Positions 16,098-23,337 of a DNA stretch of 38,495 nucleotides are shown piece by piece. Under the pieces are notes generated by a model. It saw only the letters and a list, made by a program, of their open reading frames with translations, did no database searches and was not told the origin of the DNA. A program made the position numbers and the translations under genes. Position 1 is the first letter of the stretch. The number at the start of each line of letters is the position of its first letter. Source of the DNA: Thermoplasmatota archaeon (lineage in GTDB: Archaea > Thermoplasmatota > Thermoplasmata > Halarchaeoplasmatales > Halarchaeoplasmataceae); contig JAGXLI010000013.1 of NCBI GenBank assembly GCA_018334755.1, positions 1 to 38,495 on the forward strand. The letters run 5' to 3'.

Positions 16098-18314
16098 ATG
16101 ACGAAGATCGACGACCTTGATATATCATCGGGTCCTAAAGAGGTGATCCGATCCGACGGGATAGAAGAACTCTATCCGCCTCAGGAGAAAGGGGTAGAGG
16201 ATGTTCTTGATGGAAACAACTGCGTCTTCGCATTTCCCACAGCCAGTGGAAAATCGCTTCTAGCTTATCTCGCCATCATAAAGAGAGTTTTAGAGGATGG
16301 AGGGAAAGCCCTTTACATAGTTCCGTTAAGAGCCCTCGCCTCTGAAAAGCTGGAAGATCTGAAGAGGTTTGAAGAGATAGGTTTAAACGTAGGGATATCG
16401 ATGGGGAATTACGATAATCCCGATCCGTCTTTGAAAGAACATGACGTGATAGTAGCTACCTCGGAAAAGGCGGACTCTCTTTTGAGGCACAATGTGGACT
16501 GGCTCTCCGAGCTGAACTGCGTAATAGCAGACGAGGTACATCTGGTCAATGACAGAGAGAGAGGCGCCACGCTAGAAGTGACCTTATCCAAATTGAAGCA
16601 GGCAAATCCTGACGCTCAGATCATCGCTCTTTCCGCGACGATACGGAATTCTTCCGAGATCGCGGACTGGTTGGAAGCGGAGCATTTCAAGAGCGAATGG
16701 AGGCCTGTAGAGTTGGAGAAGGGTGTGTTTGACAAGAACAGAAACAAGATAAAATACGCCGACTGCGAAGAGAAAAGATTGGAGCAGAAGAGCGGCGCGA
16801 TCCAGACTCTATGTCTGCCGACCATAGAAGAGGGTGACCAATGCCTGGTATTTGTGAGGAGCAGGAAATCGACCGATGCAGTGGCTAGAAGACTGACTTC
16901 AGAGGTCGAAAATAGATTGAGTGAAGATGAAAAAGAAAAACTGGATGACGTCGCAGATGAGATAGAGAGTAGGTGTAATACGTCCGTCGGTAGAAAATTG
17001 GCCGACATGATAAGATCTGGTACCGCCTTTCATAACGCTGGATTGAGCAACTTTCAGAGGAAGAAAGTCGAGAACGCTTTCAGAAACAGGCTGATCAAGC
17101 TCATCTCCGCCACTCCTACTCTAGCCGCGGGCATAAATATGCCCGCGAGAAAAGTGGTGGTCAGAGACTGCCGCCGCTACGACGCCCTTTTAGGTTACAA
17201 CGCGCCGATACCCGTGATGGAGATACAGCAGATGCTAGGTCGTGCCGGCAGACCGGGGTTCGACGACGTAGGAGAAGCGGTCCTTGTAGCTAAAAACGAG
17301 AGAGATGTGGATAGACTTTTCGACGAATACCTTATGGGAGAGAGCGAAGCTATCGTTTCCAGGATGGTCACTGAGCCCGCTCTTAGAAGGCATCTACTCT
17401 CCCTGATAGCGACCGATCACTGCTCTATCGAAGAAGAGATCTACGAATTTATGGAGGAGACATTTTACGTCCAGCAGAGCGATATATGGGCCATAAAAGA
17501 TAGGGTTAGGAAAGCTTTGGACTTTCTGAGAGACGAGGGGCTGATCGAGAGGAAAAAAGAAGAGTACTTAGAGGCGACCAGATTCGGAAAGAGAGTCTCT
17601 GACTTATATATCGATCCATTATCCGCGGTAAAGATCAAAAAGGCGGTCGAGAGCGGAAAGATGGGTCTGAACATATCTTACCTTCATACTGTTTGTTTAA
17701 CGCCGGACATGTACACCCTTTTCACCGGAAAAAAGGAACTAAAAAAGTATGAGAAGAAAGCCAATTCTCTGAGAGCAGATCTCTTCGAGGATATACCGCA
17801 CGACGAAGGTGAGCTCGAAGAGTACCTGAGGGCTTTGAAAACCGCCCTGCTGCTTCAGGACTGGATAAATGAAGTGCCGGAGGATGAAATAGCTGAAAAA
17901 TTCGGCGTCGGACCGGGAGACATCTACAACAAGGTTGAAACGGCGGAATGGCTCCTTCACTCCGCGGCCGAGATAGCGAAGATATACAATAAAAAGAAAG
18001 CTGCAAAATTGGAAGAACTGACCGAACGGACCAAGCACGGGATCAAAAAAGAACTTTCCAAATTGACCGAACTAGACCAGGTCGGAAGGGTCAGAGCTAG
18101 GAGCCTATACGATGCCGGGTTCAGGGAGATACGGGAGGTCAGGGAAGCGAGACCAGAAGAGTTGGAAGAACTCCCGGGAATCGGAAGGACAATAGCGGAT
18201 AGGTTGAGTGAGAAGGACTTTTCAGAGGAAAGCATACGGAAGAAAGAAGACGAAAAAGATGAAGCGGAAGAAGAAGAAGGCGTTACAGACCAGACGTCTC
18301 TCGCCGACTTCTGA
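16098..18314 (+). CDS. hel308: Hel308/Hjm-type superfamily 2 DNA helicase with C-terminal PIP box
   Basis: 738 aa, close to the usual 700-720. Walker A is PTASGKS (47-53, K52), Walker B/DExH is D145-E-V-H148, motif III is SAT (179-181), and motif VI is QMLGRAGRPG (378-387). Winged-helix and ratchet domains follow, and a helix-hairpin-helix (ELPGIGRTIADRL) lies near 690-705. Hel308 unwinds lagging strands and remodels stalled forks and Holliday junctions. The last seven residues, Q732-TSLAD-F738, fit the QxxLxxF PCNA-binding pattern, and Hjm of Pyrococcus is reported to bind PCNA. The ATG at 16098 has only a weak ribosome site and a TATA-like stretch about 45 bases upstream. It converges with the MTH1187-family gene. 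Confidence 0.93.
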   Translation: MTKIDDLDISSGPKEVIRSDGIEELYPPQEKGVEDVLDGNNCVFAFPTASGKSLLAYLAIIKRVLEDGGKALYIVPLRALASEKLEDLKRFEEIGLNVGISMGNYDNPDPSLKEHDVIVATSEKADSLLRHNVDWLSELNCVIADEVHLVNDRERGATLEVTLSKLKQANPDAQIIALSATIRNSSEIADWLEAEHFKSEWRPVELEKGVFDKNRNKIKYADCEEKRLEQKSGAIQTLCLPTIEEGDQCLVFVRSRKSTDAVARRLTSEVENRLSEDEKEKLDDVADEIESRCNTSVGRKLADMIRSGTAFHNAGLSNFQRKKVENAFRNRLIKLISATPTLAAGINMPARKVVVRDCRRYDALLGYNAPIPVMEIQQMLGRAGRPGFDDVGEAVLVAKNERDVDRLFDEYLMGESEAIVSRMVTEPALRRHLLSLIATDHCSIEEEIYEFMEETFYVQQSDIWAIKDRVRKALDFLRDEGLIERKKEEYLEATRFGKRVSDLYIDPLSAVKIKKAVESGKMGLNISYLHTVCLTPDMYTLFTGKKELKKYEKKANSLRADLFEDIPHDEGELEEYLRALKTALLLQDWINEVPEDEIAEKFGVGPGDIYNKVETAEWLLHSAAEIAKIYNKKKAAKLEELTERTKHGIKKELSKLTELDQVGRVRARSLYDAGFREIREVREARPEELEELPGIGRTIADRLSEKDFSEESIRKKEDEKDEAEEEEGVTDQTSLADF

Positions 18315-18337
18315 TTCTCTGGATCTCTAGAAGTTTT

Positions 18338-18643
18338 TTATTTTTTCAGTTCTCTGCCCAAGGTTTCCTCCACAGACTTGATCTTGCCCGTGATCCTGTT
18401 TTCGGCTCCTTTCCTGTCGTCGATGCTGATCTTCGTTTCCACCCTGTCAGAATGTTCCTTCATCTCCCCATGGCATCTTTTTATCAGGTCCATCACTTCG
18501 TCCCATTCACCTTCCACGATCGTACCCATTGGGGTCAACTGATACTCTAGACCGCTTTTATCCACCTTATCTAATATCTTTGAAACGTACTTGCTCAGGC
18601 TCACTCCCTTATCTAGGGGAACTATCGAGAATTCCGCCAACAT
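18338..18643 (-). CDS. MTH1187/YkoF family (DUF77) protein, probably thiamine-binding
   Basis: 101 aa. The pattern MLAEFSIVPLDKGVSLSKYV...YQLTPMGTIVEGEWDEVMDLI is characteristic of the MTH1187 family, small ferredoxin-fold proteins that form tetramers and are annotated as thiamine-binding. I use the ATG at 18643 because GGTGAT lies 4 bases before it; a GTG at 18652 falls inside that ribosome site. It is monocistronic and converges with hel308 across a T-rich 23-base gap that probably terminates both. Confidence 0.88.
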   Translation of the reverse strand: MLAEFSIVPLDKGVSLSKYVSKILDKVDKSGLEYQLTPMGTIVEGEWDEVMDLIKRCHGEMKEHSDRVETKISIDDRKGAENRITGKIKSVEETLGRELKK

Positions 18644-18744
18644 ATCTATCACCAGCTTATAATCCGTTTTCTACTCTAAATAGATTACGGAACAGTCTTG
18701 CATAAACTTAAAATCCGGTAAATCACTCTCGCTAGCGTGGTCCG

Positions 18745-19458
18745 ATGGAGAGAATAGGAATTATCGGAGGAACCGGCTTTAAAGGATGGAATGAATTCGA
18801 GATAGAAGAAGAGATCGATAAACACACGCCGTGGGGAAGTCCGTCTTCACCTCTTTACAAAGGCGAATTAGGAGAAAGAACGGTCTTCCTTCTCATGAGG
18901 CACGGCCCCGATCATACGATACCTCCTCATCGGATAAATCATAGAGCTAACATCTACGCTATGCAGGAAGAAGTGGAGGACATCATAGGACTGTGTTCCG
19001 CCGGTGCGCTCGGATCCGAGATAAAAGTGCCTTCAATATCCATTCCCGACGATTACGTCAATTTCTGGAATCCTATAACATTCTACGACGAAAAGATCAA
19101 ACACGTGACTCCGGGATTATCTACAAAATTGAGGAAAGACTTGATCGATTCTGCCGAAGAATTGTGTGAGGAGCTCAAAACTGAAGGTGCCTACGTTCAG
19201 ACCCAGGGACCCCGGCTGGAGACCAAAGCTGAAATTAAGATACTGAAAGATTACGGCCAATTTATCGGCATGACCATGGCCTCTGAAGCGACCCTGTGTA
19301 AAGAAGTAAATTTAGATTACGCCGGGCTCCTGAGCGTCGATAACTACGCGAACGGGATCGAAGGCGAAGAGATAGATTATGATGAGATCGTCGATACTGC
19401 CGAGGAGAACTGGAAGAAGGTCAAAAAGATCTTAGAAAGATTCTTGAAAGAGAGGTGA
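18745..19458 (+). CDS. mtnP: Methylthioadenosine/methylthioinosine phosphorylase family
   Basis: 237 aa, PNP/MTAP family 2. The phosphate loop is IGIIGGTGF (residues 4-12), with LLMRHGPDHTIPPHRINHRANI next, then TQGPRLETKAEI and GMTMASEATL. Near the base-recognition site it reads SVDNYANG, where adenine-specific human MTAP has a TDYD motif. This points to a 6-oxopurine (methylthioinosine/inosine) substrate, as in the methanogen MJ0060 group. The link to the next two genes (a deaminase making methylthioinosine, and a hypoxanthine phosphoribosyltransferase using the released base) supports the same reading. It is the first gene of a tight three-gene operon, ending 6 bases before the deaminase. 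Confidence 0.88.
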   Translation: MERIGIIGGTGFKGWNEFEIEEEIDKHTPWGSPSSPLYKGELGERTVFLLMRHGPDHTIPPHRINHRANIYAMQEEVEDIIGLCSAGALGSEIKVPSISIPDDYVNFWNPITFYDEKIKHVTPGLSTKLRKDLIDSAEELCEELKTEGAYVQTQGPRLETKAEIKILKDYGQFIGMTMASEATLCKEVNLDYAGLLSVDNYANGIEGEEIDYDEIVDTAEENWKKVKKILERFLKER

Positions 19459-19464
19459 ACCACG

Positions 19465-20718
19465 ATGGGTTTAGCCGTCCAAGATGCGAGATTGATAGAG
19501 AAAGACGGTACATGGGATGTTTACATAGATGAAGGGAAGATAAAGAGTATAAGCGAAGAGGAAGACGCTGAGAAAGTTATAGATGCCTCTGGTAAATATC
19601 TCTCTCCGGGCTTTTTCAACACTCATGCCCACGCGGCCATGTCCCTCTTCAGAGGCGTAGCTGACGATAGAGACTTCTGGGATGCGTGGCCCGAGATAGT
19701 CTGGCCTCTGGAAGAGAATTTGGAGGCTGAAGACGTGTATTGGGGTACGAAACTCGCATGTCTAGAGATGATCAAAACCGGGACGGTGGCATTCAACGAT
19801 ATGTACTTCTTCATGGAATCGGCCCTGGATGCGGTTGAAGAGATGGGGATGAAGGCCGTTCTGAGTTACGGTCTGATAGATCAGAACGATCCAGATAAAT
19901 TAGAAGAAGAGATAGAGGCGACAAAAAAGTTCGTCGAGTACGCCGAAGATTCTCATCTGGTAAAACCAGCGCTGGGCCCACATGCGGTTTATACCGTCTC
20001 CAGAGAAGGCCTGGAATGGACGGCGGACTTCGCCGAAAAGAAGGATCTCCTGGTGAATATACATGTGGCTGAAACCGAGAAGGAAAGAGATGATTTCAAA
20101 GAGGAACACGACTGCAGTTTTACCGAGTACCTGAACGATGTAGGCCTACTGAACGAGAGGATTATCTCGGCTCATTCAGTCTGGTTGTCCCCGGAAGATA
20201 TAGAAGAGTTCGGCAAAAATGACGTGACGGTAAGTCACAATCCTTCCTCCAATATGAAACTCGGCGTCGGGAAACCGATGGACTACGAAGCGATGTTGGA
20301 TTCTAGTGTGGATGTAACACTGGCAACGGACGGCTGCGTCTCTAACAACAATTTAGATATGTTGGAGGAGGCTAAGATAGGCGCGCTGCAGCAGAAGATG
20401 CCCGGCGACGCCACGCTGATGAACGCTGAAGAATGTTACAGGATGATGACCGTGAAGGGAGCCGAAGCCCTGAACTACGATTCGGGTAAGATAGAAGAAG
20501 GGAAGGCCGCCGACCTCATATTGATAGAACCTGGGGTGAAAGGTGTCCCCACCCACGATATCAGATCGAATCTGATCTACTCCATGGACGGATCCTCAGT
20601 TACGGACGTGATCATCGACGGAAAAGTGATAATGGAAGATCGAAAGGTGGAGGGGGAAGAAAGGATAATCGAAAACGCCACGGAGAAAGCCGAATCTTTG
20701 GTTTCGAAGGTGATATGA
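19465..20718 (+). CDS. dadD: MTA/SAH/5'-deoxyadenosine deaminase (amidohydrolase)
   Basis: 417 aa, TrzN/MtaD-type amidohydrolase. Metal ligands are visible in order: H54-A-H56 (NTHAHA), H200 (NIHVAETE), H237 (SAHSVW) and D289 (ATDGC). The family removes the 6-amino group of 5'-methylthioadenosine, S-adenosylhomocysteine and 5'-deoxyadenosine, the last being a by-product of radical SAM enzymes such as the one at 30722 in this window. It starts 6 bases after the phosphorylase stop, and its TGA overlaps the start of the phosphoribosyltransferase. Which of the three substrates dominates cannot be told from sequence. Confidence 0.9.
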   Translation: MGLAVQDARLIEKDGTWDVYIDEGKIKSISEEEDAEKVIDASGKYLSPGFFNTHAHAAMSLFRGVADDRDFWDAWPEIVWPLEENLEAEDVYWGTKLACLEMIKTGTVAFNDMYFFMESALDAVEEMGMKAVLSYGLIDQNDPDKLEEEIEATKKFVEYAEDSHLVKPALGPHAVYTVSREGLEWTADFAEKKDLLVNIHVAETEKERDDFKEEHDCSFTEYLNDVGLLNERIISAHSVWLSPEDIEEFGKNDVTVSHNPSSNMKLGVGKPMDYEAMLDSSVDVTLATDGCVSNNNLDMLEEAKIGALQQKMPGDATLMNAEECYRMMTVKGAEALNYDSGKIEEGKAADLILIEPGVKGVPTHDIRSNLIYSMDGSSVTDVIIDGKVIMEDRKVEGEERIIENATEKAESLVSKVI

Positions 20719-21275
20719 TGTTGGAAAAGCTGAAAAGATCCGTGAAGGAATCGCCGGTCGTAGATATGGGAGATTATCATTACTTCATACATCCTCTCTC
20801 GGATGGACTTCCCTTGGTAGAGCCGGAACTCTTAGATGAAGTTGTAGACAAAGTGATAGAAATCGGCGACCTGGACTGCGATTACATACTGACCGCTCAA
20901 TCGATGGGGTTTCCGCTGGCTGCGGCACTGTCCATGAAGACGGGGATACCCTACAAGTTCATAAGGAAGAGAGAGTACGGCCTAGACGAAGAGGTCTCTA
21001 TACAGCAGGTCACGGGCTACTCCGAATCCGAGATGTACCTCAACTTCGTGGAAGAGGGCGATAGAGTATTTTTGATAGACGACGTTTTGAGCACCGGAGG
21101 CACGTTGAAAGGGATTATCACCGCTCTGCAGGAGATCGACGCCGAGATAGTCGACGTGGTGATGATCTTCGAAAAAGTGGGAGTGAAAGAGGAATTGGAG
21201 GAAGAGTTGGGCGTGGAGATCAAGTCGCTCCTGAAAGTGGAGATGGACGGACCCGAAGTAAATATAGTTGAATGA
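20718..21275 (+). CDS. hpt: Hypoxanthine phosphoribosyltransferase, archaeal type
   Basis: 185 aa from the second of two adjacent ATGs (20715 or 20718); GGTGAT at 20709-20714 gives the better spacing to the second. Family signatures are GDYHYFIHPLSDGLPLVEPE near the N-terminus and the PRPP loop LIDDVLSTGGT at 119-129. The enzyme joins hypoxanthine to PRPP to make IMP and closes the pathway deaminase, then phosphorylase, then phosphoribosyltransferase encoded by the operon. It overlaps the deaminase gene by 1-4 bases, implying translational coupling. Confidence 0.9.
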   Translation: MLEKLKRSVKESPVVDMGDYHYFIHPLSDGLPLVEPELLDEVVDKVIEIGDLDCDYILTAQSMGFPLAAALSMKTGIPYKFIRKREYGLDEEVSIQQVTGYSESEMYLNFVEEGDRVFLIDDVLSTGGTLKGIITALQEIDAEIVDVVMIFEKVGVKEELEEELGVEIKSLLKVEMDGPEVNIVE

Positions 21276-21276
21276 C

Positions 21277-21409
21277 CTACAGTTTTTCTACCTGGACAGC
21301 TTCGAACTCATCCAAAAGTTCTTCGCAGACCTTCTCGCACTTTTGGATAGCCATATCTTCTTCGTATTTTGAAGGTGGAAAATGGTCTTTTACCAGCGAT
21401 AAACTTATT
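21277..21409 (-). pseudogene. Probable 3' remnant of a minus-strand gene
   Basis: A minus-strand frame without a good start runs into TAG at 21277-21279. It encodes KYEEDMAIQKCEKVCEELL then DEFEAVQVEKL, with the Glu/Lys-rich codon use typical of this genome. An internal ATG would give only 25 residues. No family is recognised. It lies just after hpt, at the edge of the nucleotidyltransferase/VapBC island, so it may be the tail of a gene cut by the arrival of that island. It could also be chance. Confidence 0.35.
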
Positions 21410-21417
21410 TAGTTTAA

Positions 21418-21435
21418 TACTACTATTACTACTAT
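21418..21435 (+). repeat. TACTACTAT tandem pair at the nucleotidyltransferase start
   Basis: TACTACTAT occurs twice back to back (21418-21426, 21427-21435), running into the ATG at 21434. Together with an AT-rich element CTTATTTAG at about 21404-21412, some 26 bases upstream of the ATG, this fits a leaderless promoter without a ribosome site. Confidence 0.4.
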
Positions 21436-22096
21436 GAAGTGCCCACACTGTGACTACAAATGGGAGCCTAGAAAAGAAAAGCCTAAGGCCTGCCCTCGAT
21501 GCAAGAGAAGACTAGATTATCCCATAAAGACCGATAAACTATCAAAGGCAGAGGAAATCGAACGAGGCTTTCAAAGGGACCTGTATGTGATGTCTATACT
21601 GACTGAAAGGCTGGAGGAAAAAGGTATAACCCCAGTAGTGATCGGCGGAGCAGCCGTGGAATTCTATACAAGGGACTGGTACTCCACAGGCGATATCGAT
21701 CTAGCCATCGATAAAAGAAAAAGAGATGAGTTTCACGAAGTTATGGAAGAGTTCGATTTCGAGAAAGAGGGCAGGATGTGGACAAGGGAGGATCTGAACC
21801 TATATGTAGAGATACCTGGAGATATAAACGATATAGACGAAGAAAGACTGACCGAGGTGGAGACTGAAGCTGGAAGGACTTATGTGATCGGTCTAGAAGA
21901 CATAATATTCGATAGGATACAAGCCGCTGAACATTGGGAAAGCAAAAGCGATAGAGAACAAGCTGTCAGAATGGGCGCTTCATTCTATGATGAGATAGAT
22001 TGGGATCACGTCCGAAAAAGATGTAAAAAGGAACTTTCCGAAGAGATGTTAGATGAGGTCCTAGAGGAGATCGAAGATGAGAAAGATAAAGCTTGA
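21434..22096 (+). CDS. Zinc-ribbon nucleotidyltransferase (AbiEii/MNT-like fold)
   Basis: 220 aa. A zinc ribbon is at the N-terminus (C3xxC6, C20xxC23). A pol-beta-type nucleotidyltransferase core follows: GG at 71-72 (VIGGAAVEFYTRDWYSTGDIDL), catalytic-type D87-I-D89, and a later acidic strand YVEIPGD. The C-terminal 60 residues are helical and charged. The overall look resembles nucleotidyltransferase antitoxin/toxin families (AbiEii, MNT, DUF6036). A toxin-antitoxin or RNA-modifying role is inference. It overlaps the next small gene by 20 bases and precedes a VapBC pair, so it belongs to a small accessory island. The start has no ribosome site and looks leaderless. Confidence 0.7.
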   Translation: MKCPHCDYKWEPRKEKPKACPRCKRRLDYPIKTDKLSKAEEIERGFQRDLYVMSILTERLEEKGITPVVIGGAAVEFYTRDWYSTGDIDLAIDKRKRDEFHEVMEEFDFEKEGRMWTREDLNLYVEIPGDINDIDEERLTEVETEAGRTYVIGLEDIIFDRIQAAEHWESKSDREQAVRMGASFYDEIDWDHVRKRCKKELSEEMLDEVLEEIEDEKDKA

Positions 22097-22283
22097 AGAC
22101 TGGAAGAAAAAATCATCGCCTATCGAAAAAGAGAAAAAGGTCAAAGGGCGACCTACACCAAAATGGAAGTTGAGGGACTCCATCAGATTCATAAAGCGGA
22201 GGGATGAGTACTTGAGAGAGGAAGGGATTCTGGTAAAAGAAGGAGATCGAAAATGGAAATTGGATGTGTTTGCTTCTGAGTAG
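22077..22283 (+). CDS. Small basic protein overlapping the nucleotidyltransferase gene
   Basis: 68 aa, Lys/Arg-rich (KLEDWKKKSSPIEKEKKVKG, later RDSIRFIKRRDEYLREEG), unlike the acidic proteins around it. The frame overlaps the 3' end of the nucleotidyltransferase gene by 20 bases and continues past it, typical of a translationally coupled partner. I do not recognise the family. A nucleic-acid-binding or antitoxin-like partner is possible. The minus-strand reading of the same stretch is less protein-like. Confidence 0.5.
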   Translation: MRKIKLEDWKKKSSPIEKEKKVKGRPTPKWKLRDSIRFIKRRDEYLREEGILVKEGDRKWKLDVFASE

Positions 22284-22331
22284 ACTTCATTCTTTCTAAC
22301 ATATACCGCCATACTGAAAACGGTTTACGAA

Positions 22332-22361
22332 AAATATTTAAAAGTGCATGCACATATATGT
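22332..22361 (+). promoter_or_regulatory. vapBC promoter with overlapping palindromes (candidate operator)
   Basis: The TATA-like AAATATTTAAAA (22332-22343) lies about 29 bases ahead of the vapB ATG (22366), as for leaderless archaeal mRNA. Between them sit two perfect 10-base palindromes sharing two bases: GTGCATGCAC (22344-22353) and ACATATATGT (22352-22361). Palindromes at the transcription start suit autorepression by the ribbon-helix-helix antitoxin encoded next. Confidence 0.5.
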
Positions 22362-22365
22362 ACCA

Positions 22366-22581
22366 ATGTCAAAGAACATATCTATCTCGGACGACGTTTA
22401 CGAATGGCTTAAAAAGATGAAGGGTGACGATAGTTTCTCATCAGCTATCAGAGAGTTGAGGAAAAGAAAAAGTCTCGAAGAGATCAACGGTATGAATATC
22501 TTAGAGGACTGGGAGATAACTAAGAGGGAAATAAAAGAGATGAGCGATAAAGAATGGGAAAGGTTAGAAGATGCTGCTTGA
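22366..22581 (+). CDS. vapB: VapB-like ribbon-helix-helix antitoxin
   Basis: 71 aa from the ATG at 22366 (an upstream ATG at 22348 lies inside the operator palindromes and is less likely). The N-terminus KNISISDDVYEWLKKMKGDD followed by SFSSAIRELRKRK is the typical beta strand plus two helices of archaeal VapB-type DNA-binding antitoxins. The C-terminal half would wrap the toxin. It overlaps vapC by 11 bases, and the promoter carries palindromes suited to autoregulation. Confidence 0.82.
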   Translation: MSKNISISDDVYEWLKKMKGDDSFSSAIRELRKRKSLEEINGMNILEDWEITKREIKEMSDKEWERLEDAA

Positions 22582-22954
22582 TACGTCTGTTTTAGTGGAG
22601 ATCGACAGAGGTATAGACCAAAAAAAGATGGAACATCTCATCTCCCTTTCACCTCATGTGGTCTCCTCGGCAAGTGTGATGGAGATGTCTACTGGGTTCT
22701 TCAGATCTGGGAGAAAAGCGATAAAGTTGGATGATTTCCTCTCTTCACTCACCATAATACCGATCGATCAGAAAGTGGCTAGAAGAGGGGGAAAGATCGC
22801 AGCAGATCTGATCGAAGAAGGTAAAAGAATAGAGATCAACGATCTATACATAGCAGCGACCGCTCTATTGAATGAAGAGACATTGGTGACTAAAAATGTG
22901 AAACATTTTGAGCGGATAGATGATTTAGAGGTAGTGGATTGGACAGATATATAG
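22571..22954 (+). CDS. vapC: VapC-type PIN-domain ribonuclease toxin
   Basis: 127 aa, normal PIN length. The acidic metal-binding residues are in place: D4 (MLLDTSV), E38 (SASVMEMSTG), D91 (INDLYIAATAL), and N109 in TKNVKHF at the family's fourth position. VapC proteins cut tRNA or rRNA when freed from VapB. It overlaps vapB by 11 bases and lies about 215 bases from a tRNA-Ile gene. Confidence 0.88.
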   Translation: MLLDTSVLVEIDRGIDQKKMEHLISLSPHVVSSASVMEMSTGFFRSGRKAIKLDDFLSSLTIIPIDQKVARRGGKIAADLIEEGKRIEINDLYIAATALLNEETLVTKNVKHFERIDDLEVVDWTDI

Positions 22955-22993
22955 GGGAAGGGGTAAATCATTCTAATCCTCTAGTTCCACCGA

Positions 22994-23137
22994 TCAGCAC
23001 TGCCCGGCCTTGAGTGTAAAATGATCCTTCACTTTTGTGTGAGAGAATGTCTGCTCCGCCCATAATTGGCCAAAAAACCCACCAAGTAAAAAAGAAAAGA
23101 TCAAGGGGATCAGCGCGCCCGCTATCATAGAAAACAT
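22994..23137 (-). CDS. Possible 44-47 aa single-span membrane peptide
   Basis: A short minus-strand frame, ATG at 23135-23137 to TGA at 22994-22996. It starts MFSMIAGALIPLIFSFLLGG, one hydrophobic helix, then FFGQLWAEQTFSHTKVKDHF and a Cys-ended tail. AT-rich GATAAATAATAA lies 20-27 bases before the second ATG (23126-23128), which would give a leaderless 44-residue product. No family is recognised. It fills most of the otherwise empty gap between vapC and the tRNA. Confidence 0.3.
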   Translation of the reverse strand: MFSMIAGALIPLIFSFLLGGFFGQLWAEQTFSHTKVKDHFTLKAGQC

Positions 23138-23169
23138 GGAACTTATTATTTATCTTTTGAAGAAAAGAG

Positions 23170-23244
23170 TGGGCCCAGAGAGATTTGAACTCCCGACCTC
23201 CCGGTTATCAGCCGGACGCTATAACCAGCCTAAGCCATGGGCCC
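23170..23244 (-). tRNA. tRNA-Ile (anticodon GAT)
   Basis: 75 bases, no intron. The acceptor stem GGGCCCA pairs with TGGGCCC, discriminator A. The D arm is GCTT...TAGC, and the anticodon stem TCCGG/CCGGG carries loop CTGATAA (anticodon GAT, isoleucine). The T arm is GGGAG-TTCAAAT-CTCTC. CCA is not encoded. The minus-strand upstream side has CCTAAAAATCC about 15-25 bases away as a TATA-like box, and the 3' side is T-rich (TCTTTTCTTC), fitting termination. Confidence 0.96.
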
Positions 23245-23337
23245 ATAGCTTTGTGGTGGATTTTTAGGGGTTATGTATGAAGGAGGGGGGTAAATAAAAT
23301 TTACTTATCTTGAAAGTCCTGGGAGTCTTACTGGAAA

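Noticed and set aside
22061-22312. Minus-strand frame of 83 codons opposite the small basic protein
   Set aside because: Its Phe/Ser-rich translation is typical of an antisense shadow; the plus-strand frame has genome-like codon use and overlaps its upstream neighbour in the way coupled genes do.
21277-23244. Integrated element with attachment sites at tRNA-Ile
   Set aside because: No integrase gene and no second copy of the tRNA 3' end were seen in the window; the island reading rests on gene content only.
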